From the NCBI GenBank assembly GCA_964629325.1, contig CAZVSC010000009.1, positions 4,157-68,156 on the forward strand: DNA of 64,000 bases. Reading direction: 5' to 3'. Below the pieces are notes generated by a model. The model was not told the DNA's origin and made no database searches. It worked only from the letters and a program-made list of their open reading frames with translations. This DNA comes from Eutrophocola sp964629325 (GTDB lineage: Bacteria; Pseudomonadota; Gammaproteobacteria; Pseudomonadales; Pseudohongiellaceae). Positions 54,253 to 63,075 of the stretch are shown here, in pieces; positions within the stretch are counted from its first letter, which is position 1; the number at the start of each line of letters is the position of its first letter. The position numbers and the translations under genes were made by a program.

Positions 54253-55839
54253 TTATTGGGGATTGGCGTCGATACCTGCGTCGTCTTGTTCGGCGAGCAG
54301 GCTTTCGATCAGGGCTACGGTCTCCGGGCGATCCACTGGCGGATGCGTGGCGAGGAAAACACCGTGCGCCCAGGTCACCGGAGTACGCCCGACGTTATCG
54401 GTGATATCGAGTCGGGCGCCATTGGCCGCCAGCCAGCGAATGATGTCGTTCAAGCCGCGGTTGGCGGCACCGTGTACGGCGGCCAGGCCAAGGGTATTCT
54501 GGGCATTGATGTCGTTGCCGAGTGAATGGGACAGTTTCACCGCTTCGAGCAGGGCCTCGGGCCCTTCATCGAAGGTCTGGGCGACGGTCCAGTTGACACC
54601 GGCAGCGGCCATGAGCGGCGTGGTGCCGTTGGCGGAGGTGATATTGGGATCGGCACCGTATTCCAGCAACAGTTTCATGGTGGTCACGTCACCGGACAAG
54701 GCGGCGCGGTGAAACGCGGTCTGGCCGGTGACATCGTTCCATTGCAGGTTGCCCAGGCGGGTGATCCACCGGCGTACCGGCAACACCTCTGCAATGCGCA
54801 CATTGGCGTTGGCACCGCGTTCGAGCAGGCCGCGAACCAGAGCCAGCGCCGCGTCGCGATTGATGCCGTTGTCATCGACGGGTCCGCGCATTTCAACATT
54901 ACGCAAATCGACGGCGGCATACAGCGGAGTCTGGCCAAACCAGTCGGTGGCGTTGATATCGGCACCCTGTTCGATCAGGTACCAGGCAACCTCGAGATGC
55001 TCGGTGACAACGCCCGGCTGTACGGCAACCGTGGCGTTGATGATGGCGGTCAGCAGCGGTGTGTCCCCGTTGGCGTCGACCGCCTCCAGGTCGGCGCCGG
55101 CTGTCACCAGCAGTCTGGTGATCGCCAGGTCACCCTGGCGCGTCGCATACAGCAAGGGAGTCTTGGCGCCGCCGACGGCTTCACGCTGGCCGCGCTCAGG
55201 GTATCCTCCCCAGTTCACGCCAACGCCATGGGATGCACGGACGTTTTCCGGCAAGCGCCAGTCCGGTGGCTCACCGGCCAGGTTTTGTGAATTCACATCG
55301 GCCCCGGCGTCCAGCAGCAATGCCACCACTTCGGGTGAGCGGGAACGCACGCCGATCATCAGTGCGGTCTGGTCGCGGTGCGGTTCGCGATAACCCACAT
55401 CGACCCCGGTTTCAAGGATCGCCCGGACGACCTCGGCAGAACCGCTGCGCGCCGCCTGCATCAGGGGAGTTTCACCCGCCACATCCGGCGTGTTGGTGTC
55501 GGCGCCATGAGCAAGCAGCAGCTGCACCATACCCGCGTCGCGATTTTCTATCGCCAGGCTGAGTGCCGACACACCAAGGCCGCTCGGTTGATTGACGTTC
55601 GCACCGGCATCCAGCAAACGTTTTGCCAGATCCAGTTCCTCGTAATGGACAAGCCAGTGCAAGGCGGGCGTGGCATGGGGCCCCAGCGCATCGACATCGG
55701 CGCCACGTTCAGCCAGCAACTGGCGGACCACTTCCATTTCACGCTGCATGGCGGCAATCGGCAGCCGCTGGTCGGCCTGCAACCCCAGGGGCAGCAAAAC
55801 ACTTCCCAGTACAGCGATCCAGCAAACTTGTCGTTTCAT
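54253..55839 (-). CDS. Secreted ankyrin-repeat protein (cassette C)
   Basis: The 528-residue protein has a signal peptide (WIAVLGSVLLPLGLQADQ) and ankyrin repeats through most of its length: TPALHWLVHYEE, GANVNQPSGLGVSALSLAIENRD, GETPLMQAARSG, DQTALMIGVRSRS, GADINATDWFGQTPLYAAV. It resembles the proteins of cassettes A and B in length and in the long insertions between repeats. The ATG at 55839 is preferred over the GTG one codon before, with a GAGG stretch upstream. It starts 10 bases after the DUF1552 stop. Confidence 0.9.
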   Translation of the reverse strand: MKRQVCWIAVLGSVLLPLGLQADQRLPIAAMQREMEVVRQLLAERGADVDALGPHATPALHWLVHYEELDLAKRLLDAGANVNQPSGLGVSALSLAIENRDAGMVQLLLAHGADTNTPDVAGETPLMQAARSGSAEVVRAILETGVDVGYREPHRDQTALMIGVRSRSPEVVALLLDAGADVNSQNLAGEPPDWRLPENVRASHGVGVNWGGYPERGQREAVGGAKTPLLYATRQGDLAITRLLVTAGADLEAVDANGDTPLLTAIINATVAVQPGVVTEHLEVAWYLIEQGADINATDWFGQTPLYAAVDLRNVEMRGPVDDNGINRDAALALVRGLLERGANANVRIAEVLPVRRWITRLGNLQWNDVTGQTAFHRAALSGDVTTMKLLLEYGADPNITSANGTTPLMAAAGVNWTVAQTFDEGPEALLEAVKLSHSLGNDINAQNTLGLAAVHGAANRGLNDIIRWLAANGARLDITDNVGRTPVTWAHGVFLATHPPVDRPETVALIESLLAEQDDAGIDANPQ

Positions 55840-55849
55840 CACAATGGCC

Positions 55850-57130
55850 TCACAGGGTCAGGACGGCGGTGCTGTCACCGAAGGTATCCGCCGGGATATC
55901 CATTTTGTCGAGCATGCCGACCAGCAGGTTTGCCATGGTGGTACCGCGACCGGCATGTATGTGGCGGCCACCCTGAAGACGCCCAGAGGCGCCACCGGCA
56001 AGCAGCAGCGGCAACGGGTCGTGGTCGTGCTGGTTGGAGTTGCTCATGCCGCTGCCGTACAGCACCATGGAATGATCCAGCAGTGTGCCGTCACCATCCG
56101 GTGTTTCACTGAGTTTCTGCAGGAAATAGGCGATGGTCGAACGGGTATGGAAGGCATTGAGCTGTGCCAGCCGCTCGATGTTCGCGGCAACCTCCGAGTG
56201 ATGCGACAGGTTGTGGAAGGGTTCGTTGACGCCGCTCTCGCCGTATACCCGGTTGCTTACCTCCCGGGCGACCATGAACGTGGAAATGCGCGTGATCTCC
56301 GCCTGCCAGGCCAGCGTCAGCAGATCGAACATCAGTTTCGAATGGGCGACAAAGCTGTCGGGAATGCCTATCGGCTTGCCCGGGACATCGAGGTCGTTGA
56401 CGCCGGAAGCACTGGCCAGTTGCAGGCGCCGCTCGATCTCGCGCACGTCCTCCAGGTAGCGCTCCAGGCGTGACTGGTCGGCGGCAGGCAGCGTGCGCTG
56501 CAAACGGGCAACGTCATCCACGACGGCATCCAGCAAACTCTGCTTGAGTTCGGCACGCGCGAGCCTTTCCTCGGCGGTACTGCCGTCGCCGAACAGGCGC
56601 TCAAACACGATCTGCGGATTCTGCTCCATCGGCAATGGCGTCTCCGGCGACTGGTAGGAAATGGAACTGCCGTCCTCGAGCGACAGTTCCAGCGACGGAA
56701 TCGGCGTGTCCTGGCCTATGTACTGGGAAACAAACTGGTCAAAGGAGGTCGGTGACGGTCCCGTGCCGACAGGCACATTGGTGAGCCACGTGGCCGACGA
56801 ACGGGTATGGTTGGCGCCGGCGGAGGCATCATCGCCATAGGCGGCCGGAAGGCGCAGGTCGCTGATCACATTGAGGCGATCGCGGAACGGTTCGAGGGAT
56901 TGCAGGGTTTGCGGGAATTCGAATCCCGTACCCTCGGTGGTTGGCGTCCAGTACTTCATCACCGCGCCATGGGCGATATAGATGCAGGCAAGGCGCGTGG
57001 TGGGTGTCGCCAGGTTCTGGGCGGAAACCCCGGCCGGAAGCATCGACTCCAGGAGCGGCAAGGCGATGACACTGCCGCCGCCGCGAATGAAGTGACGGCG
57101 GGACAGGTGTTTTTTGGTCAGGAAATTCAT
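55850..57130 (-). CDS. DUF1552 family Tat-exported protein (cassette C)
   Basis: The 426-residue protein begins MNFLTKKHLSRRHFIRGGGS, a twin-arginine signal. The DUF1552 pattern is present: LACIYIAHGAVMKYW, SAGANHTRSSATWLTN, LLDHSMVLYGSGMSNSNQHDHD and GRLQGGRHIHAGRGTTMANL. The ATG at 57130 has CCGGGAG upstream; the longer open frame reaches back into the DUF1592 gene and is not preferred. It lies between the DUF1592 and ankyrin genes, as in cassette A. Confidence 0.92.
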   Translation of the reverse strand: MNFLTKKHLSRRHFIRGGGSVIALPLLESMLPAGVSAQNLATPTTRLACIYIAHGAVMKYWTPTTEGTGFEFPQTLQSLEPFRDRLNVISDLRLPAAYGDDASAGANHTRSSATWLTNVPVGTGPSPTSFDQFVSQYIGQDTPIPSLELSLEDGSSISYQSPETPLPMEQNPQIVFERLFGDGSTAEERLARAELKQSLLDAVVDDVARLQRTLPAADQSRLERYLEDVREIERRLQLASASGVNDLDVPGKPIGIPDSFVAHSKLMFDLLTLAWQAEITRISTFMVAREVSNRVYGESGVNEPFHNLSHHSEVAANIERLAQLNAFHTRSTIAYFLQKLSETPDGDGTLLDHSMVLYGSGMSNSNQHDHDPLPLLLAGGASGRLQGGRHIHAGRGTTMANLLVGMLDKMDIPADTFGDSTAVLTL

Positions 57131-57149
57131 GATTGTTCTCCCGGCTCGA

Positions 57150-59504
57150 TCAACGTCCCGCCACTTCCGTGGCAGGGGTTTCGGCAATTTTCAGGCGAAA
57201 TGGGTCACTTTCCACGATACCCAGGACGATATCAGAAAAACGGTAGTTGTTTTCAGCGGACTTCCCGGCGATCTGGCGCACCGCCGCCATATCGTGCGCA
57301 TGCAAGTGCCGGCCGAGCGCATAACTCAGCATTTTTTCAATAAAGGTTGAAGCCACGGCATCACCCCGTTCAAGCAGGGCATTGCGCAAACTCTCAGGAC
57401 CATCGATGGCGGTGCCGTCGATGAGGTTGGTGTGCGTATCCAGGTCGAACCCGTTTTCCTGTGTCCGCCAGCGGCCTACGAGATCGAAATTCTCGAGGGC
57501 CAGGCCAATCGGGTCCATGATCTGGTGGCAGGAGGCGCACGTCGGATTGGCGCGGTGCAATTCCAGGCGGTCACGCAGGGTATTGACCTCCACACCGGGC
57601 TCTGCACTTTCCTTGGTCAGGTCGGTTTCCACACCCGGTGGCGGGGTCGGCACAGGCGCCCCCATCAGGTCTTCCACGATCCAGGCGCCGCGAACGACCG
57701 GCGAAGTCCGGTTGGCTACCGAGGTGGCGGTCAGGATGCTGCCGTGTCCGAGCAGGCCCCGGCGCGGGCTGTCAGCCGGCAACGGCACCCGGCGCATATA
57801 CTCACCACGGACACCGCTGATGCCGTAATGGGCGGCCAGCTGGCTGTTCAGCCAGGTGTAATCGCTGTCGAGCAGGTCGAGTATGCCGCGGTCCTGGCGC
57901 ATGATGTCCAGGAACAGCAATTCAGTTTCCTGCTTGAAGGCGTCCCGCAACTGCGCATTGAACGCCGTGTCATCAGGTTCGGCGTTATCAAGTTCACGCA
58001 GCATCAACCACTGCCCGGCAAAATTACGGACCAGCGCTTGCGCCTTGTCATCACGCAGCATGCGCTGCACCTGGGATTCGAGCACAGCGCTCTCATGCAG
58101 GCGTCCAGTGCCGGCCAGTTCAAGCAACTCGGCATCAGGAATGCTGCTCCACAGGAAAAAAGACAGGCGTGATGCCAGCTCGAAATCGTTGACGGCGTAG
58201 ATGGAGCCAGGTGCCAGGTCCGCAGGTTCGTCTTCGACCTGGTACAGGAAGCGCGGATCCATCAGCAACCGGGCGATGGCATACTGGATACCCATCTCGA
58301 AACCTTCCAGCGCCTCGCCCTTGCCATAGAATGCGAGCAACTCGTTCACTTCATCGGAATCGGATGCCACCGGCCGGCGCCAGGCCCGGGTAGCCAGCCG
58401 GGTCAGGATTGCGCGGGCGCAGGCGCCAGCTTCTGTTTCGGTCCGGGGATAGCAGCTGAAAATCGCGCGCCGGCTGGGTGTATCACCGGCGCCGCTGATA
58501 TCGAACGGTCCGTTGATCCTGATGCTGTTGATCGAACCCAGGATATTGTAATTGTCAAAATAGTCATCGACGCCAATGCACCGCTCGACATCCTGCAGGG
58601 CCGCGGCAATGGTGTGGGCGCCGGCACTGATTGGCAACTGGAAGCTTTGGGCATCTTCCAGTTCCAGCAGCTCACCGTCGATACTCACCACCACAGCATA
58701 GTTTTCGTTACAAAAGGCATTGCCACCGAAAAACCCGCCACCGGCAACACCAATATCAAACTGGTAGCGGGCATCGAGCGGGAAGTTATGGGTGACCGCC
58801 AGGCCGTCCCGCGTTCCGAGAGGCAAGCCCTCCGTGGTACCGGTGCTGACGTCAAAAGCGGCTTCGGAAGGTATCAGGGACAGATCACCAACCGCCTCAC
58901 GGCTGATGCGCATGGCCACACTGGCGTAGGCGTCGATCAGCGTCGGTGACACGCTGAGCAGGTCGATGTTGTTGTCAAAACCCTCGCCGGCCGACTCTGC
59001 CGGAATGGCTGCAATGATATGCACGGCATCGAACTGCAGCAGGTCACGAATCGCATTCTGGTACTCCTGGCGGTTGAGCCTGGCCAGCCCCTCGCTGCCG
59101 GGATCGGGATCCAGCGCGTATTCGGCGTCCAGCGCTTTGCCCAGCCCATGAGTGAACGTGTCCAGTTCGGTGCGCGGCGGACGCGGCTTGCCGGCAGGAG
59201 GCATCATCCCGGTACGCACCTTGCGAATGACAAGTTCCCAGGTGTCCGCATCCCCCGCCAGCGAATCGCGGGGCATCAGGTCGAACGCGGTGTTACCGGC
59301 AAAGTCATTCAGGTTGTGGCATTCGGTGCAATATTCATCAACCAGATTCCAGTTGATATCCGGTTGTGCCAGGGCAGAATTGGTCAGCAATCCCGCAATG
59401 GCCAGCAGGCACGAGTACCGGACAGGCCGGCGGTCGGGATGATTCCTGTAATCGGTGGTGAAACTCACGTAATAACGCCTTTCAATAGCAATGGAAGTTG
59501 TCAT
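57150..59504 (-). CDS. DUF1592/DUF1588/DUF1587 c-type cytochrome (cassette C)
   Basis: The 784-residue protein has a signal segment (YSCLLAIAGLLTNSALAQ, about residues 30-47). Heme motifs are CTECH at 59-63 and CASCH near 653. Between them are LNRQEYQNAIRDLL and ELASRLSFFLWSSIPDAEL, as in the other two copies. The start is uncertain: ATG at 59504 lacks a clear ribosome-binding site, while a GTG at 59468 has AAAGG nine bases upstream and still includes the signal. It follows the SMP-30 gene by about 33 bases. Confidence 0.9.
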   Translation of the reverse strand: MTTSIAIERRYYVSFTTDYRNHPDRRPVRYSCLLAIAGLLTNSALAQPDINWNLVDEYCTECHNLNDFAGNTAFDLMPRDSLAGDADTWELVIRKVRTGMMPPAGKPRPPRTELDTFTHGLGKALDAEYALDPDPGSEGLARLNRQEYQNAIRDLLQFDAVHIIAAIPAESAGEGFDNNIDLLSVSPTLIDAYASVAMRISREAVGDLSLIPSEAAFDVSTGTTEGLPLGTRDGLAVTHNFPLDARYQFDIGVAGGGFFGGNAFCNENYAVVVSIDGELLELEDAQSFQLPISAGAHTIAAALQDVERCIGVDDYFDNYNILGSINSIRINGPFDISGAGDTPSRRAIFSCYPRTETEAGACARAILTRLATRAWRRPVASDSDEVNELLAFYGKGEALEGFEMGIQYAIARLLMDPRFLYQVEDEPADLAPGSIYAVNDFELASRLSFFLWSSIPDAELLELAGTGRLHESAVLESQVQRMLRDDKAQALVRNFAGQWLMLRELDNAEPDDTAFNAQLRDAFKQETELLFLDIMRQDRGILDLLDSDYTWLNSQLAAHYGISGVRGEYMRRVPLPADSPRRGLLGHGSILTATSVANRTSPVVRGAWIVEDLMGAPVPTPPPGVETDLTKESAEPGVEVNTLRDRLELHRANPTCASCHQIMDPIGLALENFDLVGRWRTQENGFDLDTHTNLIDGTAIDGPESLRNALLERGDAVASTFIEKMLSYALGRHLHAHDMAAVRQIAGKSAENNYRFSDIVLGIVESDPFRLKIAETPATEVAGR

Positions 59505-59537
59505 AAAAAGTTGTACCGCATGCGGCACAGCGGTCAT

Positions 59538-60617
59538 TCAGCAGATATGTGCTCCCGGAACGGCCAGGTACAGCGAGTACAGTGACTGGCTGGCGGTCAT
59601 GAACAGGCGGTTGCGTTTCTGGCCGCCGAAGCAGATGTTCGCACAGACTTCCGGCAAACGGATCATGCCGATCTGGTCGCCCTCAGGCGACACCACCATC
59701 ACGCCGGGATTGGCGCCGGCCCAGACATTACCGCGCGCGTCACAACGCATGCCGTCCGGTCCCGAACGGGTACCACCCGGCCCGGTCATGCGTACCAGTG
59801 TACGACCGTTGCGCAGGCGCGCGCCGTCCACATCGAAGACCCTGATTTCACCGCGGTCGGCCACGTACAGCAACGAATAATCCGGTGAGAAGCACAGGCC
59901 GTTGGGCATGGTGGCGTCATCCGTCACTTTGGTGATTCGCCCGCTCTGGCCGTCGACGCGGTAGATGGCGGGTGCGATCTCGGACTCCGCAGGATTGCCT
60001 TCATACGGCGTACTGATGCCGAAGATCGGGTCGGTGAACCAGATACCGCCGTCCGGGTGCACCGTGATGTCGTTGGGGGAGTTCAGGCGCTTGCCCTCGA
60101 AGCCGTCGGCGATCACCGTGATGGTGCCGTCGGGTTCGTAACGCGCCACGCGGCGGTTGCCGTGTTCACAGGACAACTGCCGCCCCTGGAAGTCGAAGGT
60201 GTTGCCGTTGCTGTTGCCGGAAGGATTGCGGAAGGTCGTAACCTGGTTGTCGTCCTCCAGCCAGCGCATCTGGACGTTATTGGGAATATCGCTCCACACC
60301 AGGTACTTGCCGACACCGTTCCAGGCCGGTCCCTCCGCCCATAGTGTGCCGGTATGCAGGCGCTGGATCGGTGAATTGAATTGCACAAGGGCGCGGAAGC
60401 GCGGATCCAGAGCGATGACATCGGGGTCGGGATATTTCAGCGGGGCGTTGCCGGACCAGTCGCGCGGCTCTGGCAGGGGTGCAATAGTTTCCAGGTCCGC
60501 CAGCGGACCACCGGGCTGGGCCAGCAGATAATTCGGTGTGAAAGGCAGCACAGTTGCACCTGCGATGACCTTGAGCACCTTGCGGCGGCGCCTGTTGTTT
60601 TCCGGTGTACTGGTCAT
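59538..60617 (-). CDS. Tat-exported SMP-30/gluconolactonase family protein (cassette C)
   Basis: The 359-residue protein has a twin-arginine signal (RRRRKVLKVIAGATVLPF). The six-bladed propeller marks are clear: LHTGTLWAEGPAWNGVGKYLVWSDIP with the metal-binding Glu, then KRLNSPNDITVHPDGGIWFTDP, ATMPNGLCFSPDYSLLYVAD, and GPDGMRCDARGNVWAGA. The family hydrolyses lactones such as gluconolactone. As the first gene of cassette C it suggests that a lactone arises from the oxidation carried out by this set. The divergent aldolase gene starts 167 bases away. Confidence 0.9.
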   Translation of the reverse strand: MTSTPENNRRRRKVLKVIAGATVLPFTPNYLLAQPGGPLADLETIAPLPEPRDWSGNAPLKYPDPDVIALDPRFRALVQFNSPIQRLHTGTLWAEGPAWNGVGKYLVWSDIPNNVQMRWLEDDNQVTTFRNPSGNSNGNTFDFQGRQLSCEHGNRRVARYEPDGTITVIADGFEGKRLNSPNDITVHPDGGIWFTDPIFGISTPYEGNPAESEIAPAIYRVDGQSGRITKVTDDATMPNGLCFSPDYSLLYVADRGEIRVFDVDGARLRNGRTLVRMTGPGGTRSGPDGMRCDARGNVWAGANPGVMVVSPEGDQIGMIRLPEVCANICFGGQKRNRLFMTASQSLYSLYLAVPGAHIC

Positions 60618-60699
60618 GATTGCTGCCCTCCCGCAATCTGGCTGCCTTCAACAGGGGCCTTAGATGTTTACAGTACCACTATTAAACTGCTTTCATTTC

Positions 60700-60714
60700 A
60701 TGGTTGTTAACCAT
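60700..60714. promoter_or_regulatory. Candidate operator inverted repeat
   Basis: ATGGTT-GTT-AACCAT is a perfect 6-bp inverted repeat with a 3-base spacer, midway between the divergent starts of the SMP-30 gene (60617) and the aldolase gene (60785). It could control both. The regulator is unknown. Confidence 0.45.
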
Positions 60715-60784
60715 AATATCCGGGCACTACAGTCTTTAAAAGAGACTTTTTCCATGCCTTCGCAAATTTTCAGGGGAACCAACA

Positions 60785-61663
60785 ATGTCCGCAACAAGAA
60801 TTGAAAAACGCCAGTCCCTGCTGCATGTCATCCGCACTTGGCTGGTCATGCTTGGCTTGGGCGCCCTGCCCCTGCAGGCCGCTGACGCGCAACTGTTCAA
60901 CACAGTGAAGCTGAAACTGCAGGCCGGTGAGCAGGTTGTCGGCGGCACCGTGACCACGGCCGACCTCAACATCTACTGTTCGATGGCATCCTCCGGTTTC
61001 GACTTTCTCTGGATCGAGATGCAGCACTCACCACTGACTTACCAGGAAGTGGCCACCATGATCCGCGCCTGCCCTGGCCCGGCCATCCCGTTCATCCGCG
61101 TGCCCACGGACAGCGAGGGCGATATCCAGAAAGCCGTCGACATCGGCGCCCTTGGTGTCATCGTGCCCATGGTCGACACTATCGAGAAAATCAGTAATGC
61201 CATCACTTACGCCAAGTTCCCGCCAGTCGGCAAGCGCAGCCAGGGTGGTGGACAGTACGGCGCCATCTGGGGACGGGACTACCGGCAACTGGCCAACGCC
61301 AACATCATGATCGTGGCCATGATCGAAAACCCGGCCGGCGTTGAAATTGCCGACCAGATTGCCGCACTGGAACAGGTGGACGTGGTGTTCGCCGCCAGCT
61401 CCGACATCGGCAGCTTCACCGGCCTGCGCCAGGGCGATGCCGCCTACGAGGCGCTGGTTACCCGCATCAAGGATGCCACACTAGCCGCCGGCAAATACGT
61501 GGCCGGCCCTTCCGCCTGGAAGGACACCCGCGAAGGCTATACATTCTTCCAGGGACCGCCCGATACGGCGCTGGTGCGCATGGGCGCACAGCAGAGCCTG
61601 CAGGGCAGCATGGGCGTAAACCAGCCGCGCGGTGTCGCGCCCATCGAAGGCCAGGAAGACTGA
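60785..61663 (+). CDS. HpcH/HpaI aldolase family protein with signal peptide
   Basis: The 292-residue protein has the family barrel: GGTVTTADLNIYCSMASSGFDFLWIEMQH, FIRVPTDSEGDIQKAVDIGALGVIVPMVD, the Glu in VAMIENPAGVE (metal ligand) and the Asp in FAASSDIGSFTG. Such enzymes cleave 2-keto-hydroxy acids by retro-aldol reaction and normally act in the cytoplasm. Here the first 36 residues include a hydrophobic stretch LVMLGLGALPLQAADAQ, a likely signal peptide. AGGGGA lies upstream of the ATG. It is divergent from the lactonase gene. Confidence 0.87.
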   Translation: MSATRIEKRQSLLHVIRTWLVMLGLGALPLQAADAQLFNTVKLKLQAGEQVVGGTVTTADLNIYCSMASSGFDFLWIEMQHSPLTYQEVATMIRACPGPAIPFIRVPTDSEGDIQKAVDIGALGVIVPMVDTIEKISNAITYAKFPPVGKRSQGGGQYGAIWGRDYRQLANANIMIVAMIENPAGVEIADQIAALEQVDVVFAASSDIGSFTGLRQGDAAYEALVTRIKDATLAAGKYVAGPSAWKDTREGYTFFQGPPDTALVRMGAQQSLQGSMGVNQPRGVAPIEGQED

Positions 61664-61672
61664 TTCACGCTG

Positions 61673-61909
61673 ATGCCCAGAAAGGCCTTACTCCTGTGCG
61701 CCCTCCTGGCAACCATCCAGGGACAGGCGCAGGTCAGCGCGCCGGCAACTGAAAGTGTCGGTCGCGGCTGGCCGGTTGCAATGGACGCGGGTTGGGTCGG
61801 ACCGGGCCTGCCCTTCTTCAACCGGGACATCGCCACGGCAATTGAACTTACAATTTCCGCAATCGAAGACCATTTTGCCCAGTTAATCTCTTTCATATTC
61901 TATTTTTAA
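61673..61909 (+). CDS. Short exported ORF, probably truncated at a composition boundary
   Basis: The 78-codon frame starts 10 bases after the aldolase stop with a good signal peptide (KALLLCALLATIQGQAQ). After about residue 52 the DNA turns AT-rich and the protein ends in a hydrophobic IAFLISF-like run (QLISFIFYF). This looks like the 5' end of a GC-rich gene joined to foreign DNA. I do not recognise the mature part. It could also be a spurious frame. Confidence 0.35.
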   Translation: MPRKALLLCALLATIQGQAQVSAPATESVGRGWPVAMDAGWVGPGLPFFNRDIATAIELTISAIEDHFAQLISFIFYF

Positions 61910-61944
61910 AGGATGCTATCGACCAAAAGCTGACTCTAAATGCT

Positions 61945-62406
61945 CTAATTACAGGGGGCTTCCATTAATAAATACATTTCATTCACAAACTCATCGCTAT
62001 ACACGTGAGCATCTCGACAAAACATTGCCTTGGTTGCGTCGGCATTCATTGTTTGTCTCCAAACTTCTCTTTCTTTTGTAAATTCACTCTCATCATAAAG
62101 TCCATTTCGGTACTGATAATGTATATTCTCCCAAGTCCTAAATTGAGCTGTATAAAAGAAGAAAACTCTTCGAAACTCTTCTGTATCTAAATCGGCCAGG
62201 TTTATATCTAGTAAAGTAAGGTCGACATATTCGCTATCACCCCACTGCATCAACATATTAGAAATATTTTGAGAAATATCCGATCTCGTTTGTGAACGCA
62301 TCATTAAATTATTCTGCCTGACCTCTAAAGCAAGGAAAATAATACCCCCGATAACACCAATATTTGCCGCAAGCATTAACCAATTGTTGAGGCTGTCTAA
62401 ATTCAT
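61945..62406 (-). CDS. Single-span membrane protein of unknown function, paralogue 1
   Basis: The 153-residue protein has one N-terminal membrane span (LMLAANIGVIGGIIFLALEVRQNN, about 10-33) and a helical soluble part with RRVFFFYTAQFRTWENIHYQYRNGLYDE. This pattern (span, then -RQN-, then aromatic -WENxxYQYxxGL-) is shared with the next gene. The function is unknown. Codon use is visibly AT-rich compared with the rest of the window. Confidence 0.7.
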   Translation of the reverse strand: MNLDSLNNWLMLAANIGVIGGIIFLALEVRQNNLMMRSQTRSDISQNISNMLMQWGDSEYVDLTLLDINLADLDTEEFRRVFFFYTAQFRTWENIHYQYRNGLYDESEFTKEREVWRQTMNADATKAMFCRDAHVYSDEFVNEMYLLMEAPCN

Positions 62407-62451
62407 ATTTAGTAGTTATCGGCTAATAGTTGTAAGAATAGTTTTATTGTT

Positions 62452-62973
62452 TTATGGATCTTTTTGAAACTGGACATCTGGAAATCTCTCAGACCAAAGC
62501 CTGTTGATTTCATCTGCAAATGCTTTTGGAAATTGCTCCGTTTCTACAAAACTGAAATAAGCATCTCTAGCTTCAGGGTTTGCAGCTAAAGAAATTAGTG
62601 CAGAGTTCATATAAGTCACATAAGTATACTTGTCTAACAGGCCTGCTTCATACTGGTTCCAATAATGAAATCTAGTCCGAAAAAATGCTCCCCAATACAA
62701 AAATTCTGGAGGCATTATTTCAAGTGGTGTTGGGTTTTCCAGCTCAATGTGGAAATATCGTTGATCATATCTGGCCTGGGCTTGAAAAAGCATTAGATCT
62801 TTATCTGCTTCCATCATTGCCTGCCGCACTGAGCCACGAATAGCAACGGTATTGGCAGCAGTCTCCTCTGCTCCTTGCCGAACTACCAGGCCTACAAATA
62901 CAAGGTCTGCCACAACTGCAGCTGCAGAAATTATTTCTGCAATAAGAGCATATTCTTGTAACTTTTCTTTCAC
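62452..62973 (-). CDS. Single-span membrane protein of unknown function, paralogue 2
   Basis: The 173-residue protein has an N-terminal membrane span (IAEIISAAAVVADLVFVGLVVRQ) followed by a helical domain with FLYWGAFFRTRFHYWNQYEAGLLDK, which matches the previous gene in layout. The GTG at 62973 is chosen because AAAGGG lies six bases upstream; the open frame extends 21 codons further without a ribosome-binding site. It starts 46 bases upstream of its paralogue and is probably co-transcribed with it. Confidence 0.68.
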   Translation of the reverse strand: MKEKLQEYALIAEIISAAAVVADLVFVGLVVRQGAEETAANTVAIRGSVRQAMMEADKDLMLFQAQARYDQRYFHIELENPTPLEIMPPEFLYWGAFFRTRFHYWNQYEAGLLDKYTYVTYMNSALISLAANPEARDAYFSFVETEQFPKAFADEINRLWSERFPDVQFQKDP

Positions 62974-63075
62974 CCATAACCCTTTGCCATTATTTTTAAC
63001 TTCTGCTTTCGGCCAATAGCAGACATGATTCGGCAAATATAATAAGTAATAATCAAATATTTCTTAGAAAATGAT

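Noticed and set aside
61910..61944. tRNA-associated attachment site at the island edge
   Set aside because: No tRNA cloverleaf or direct repeat was seen near the composition change.
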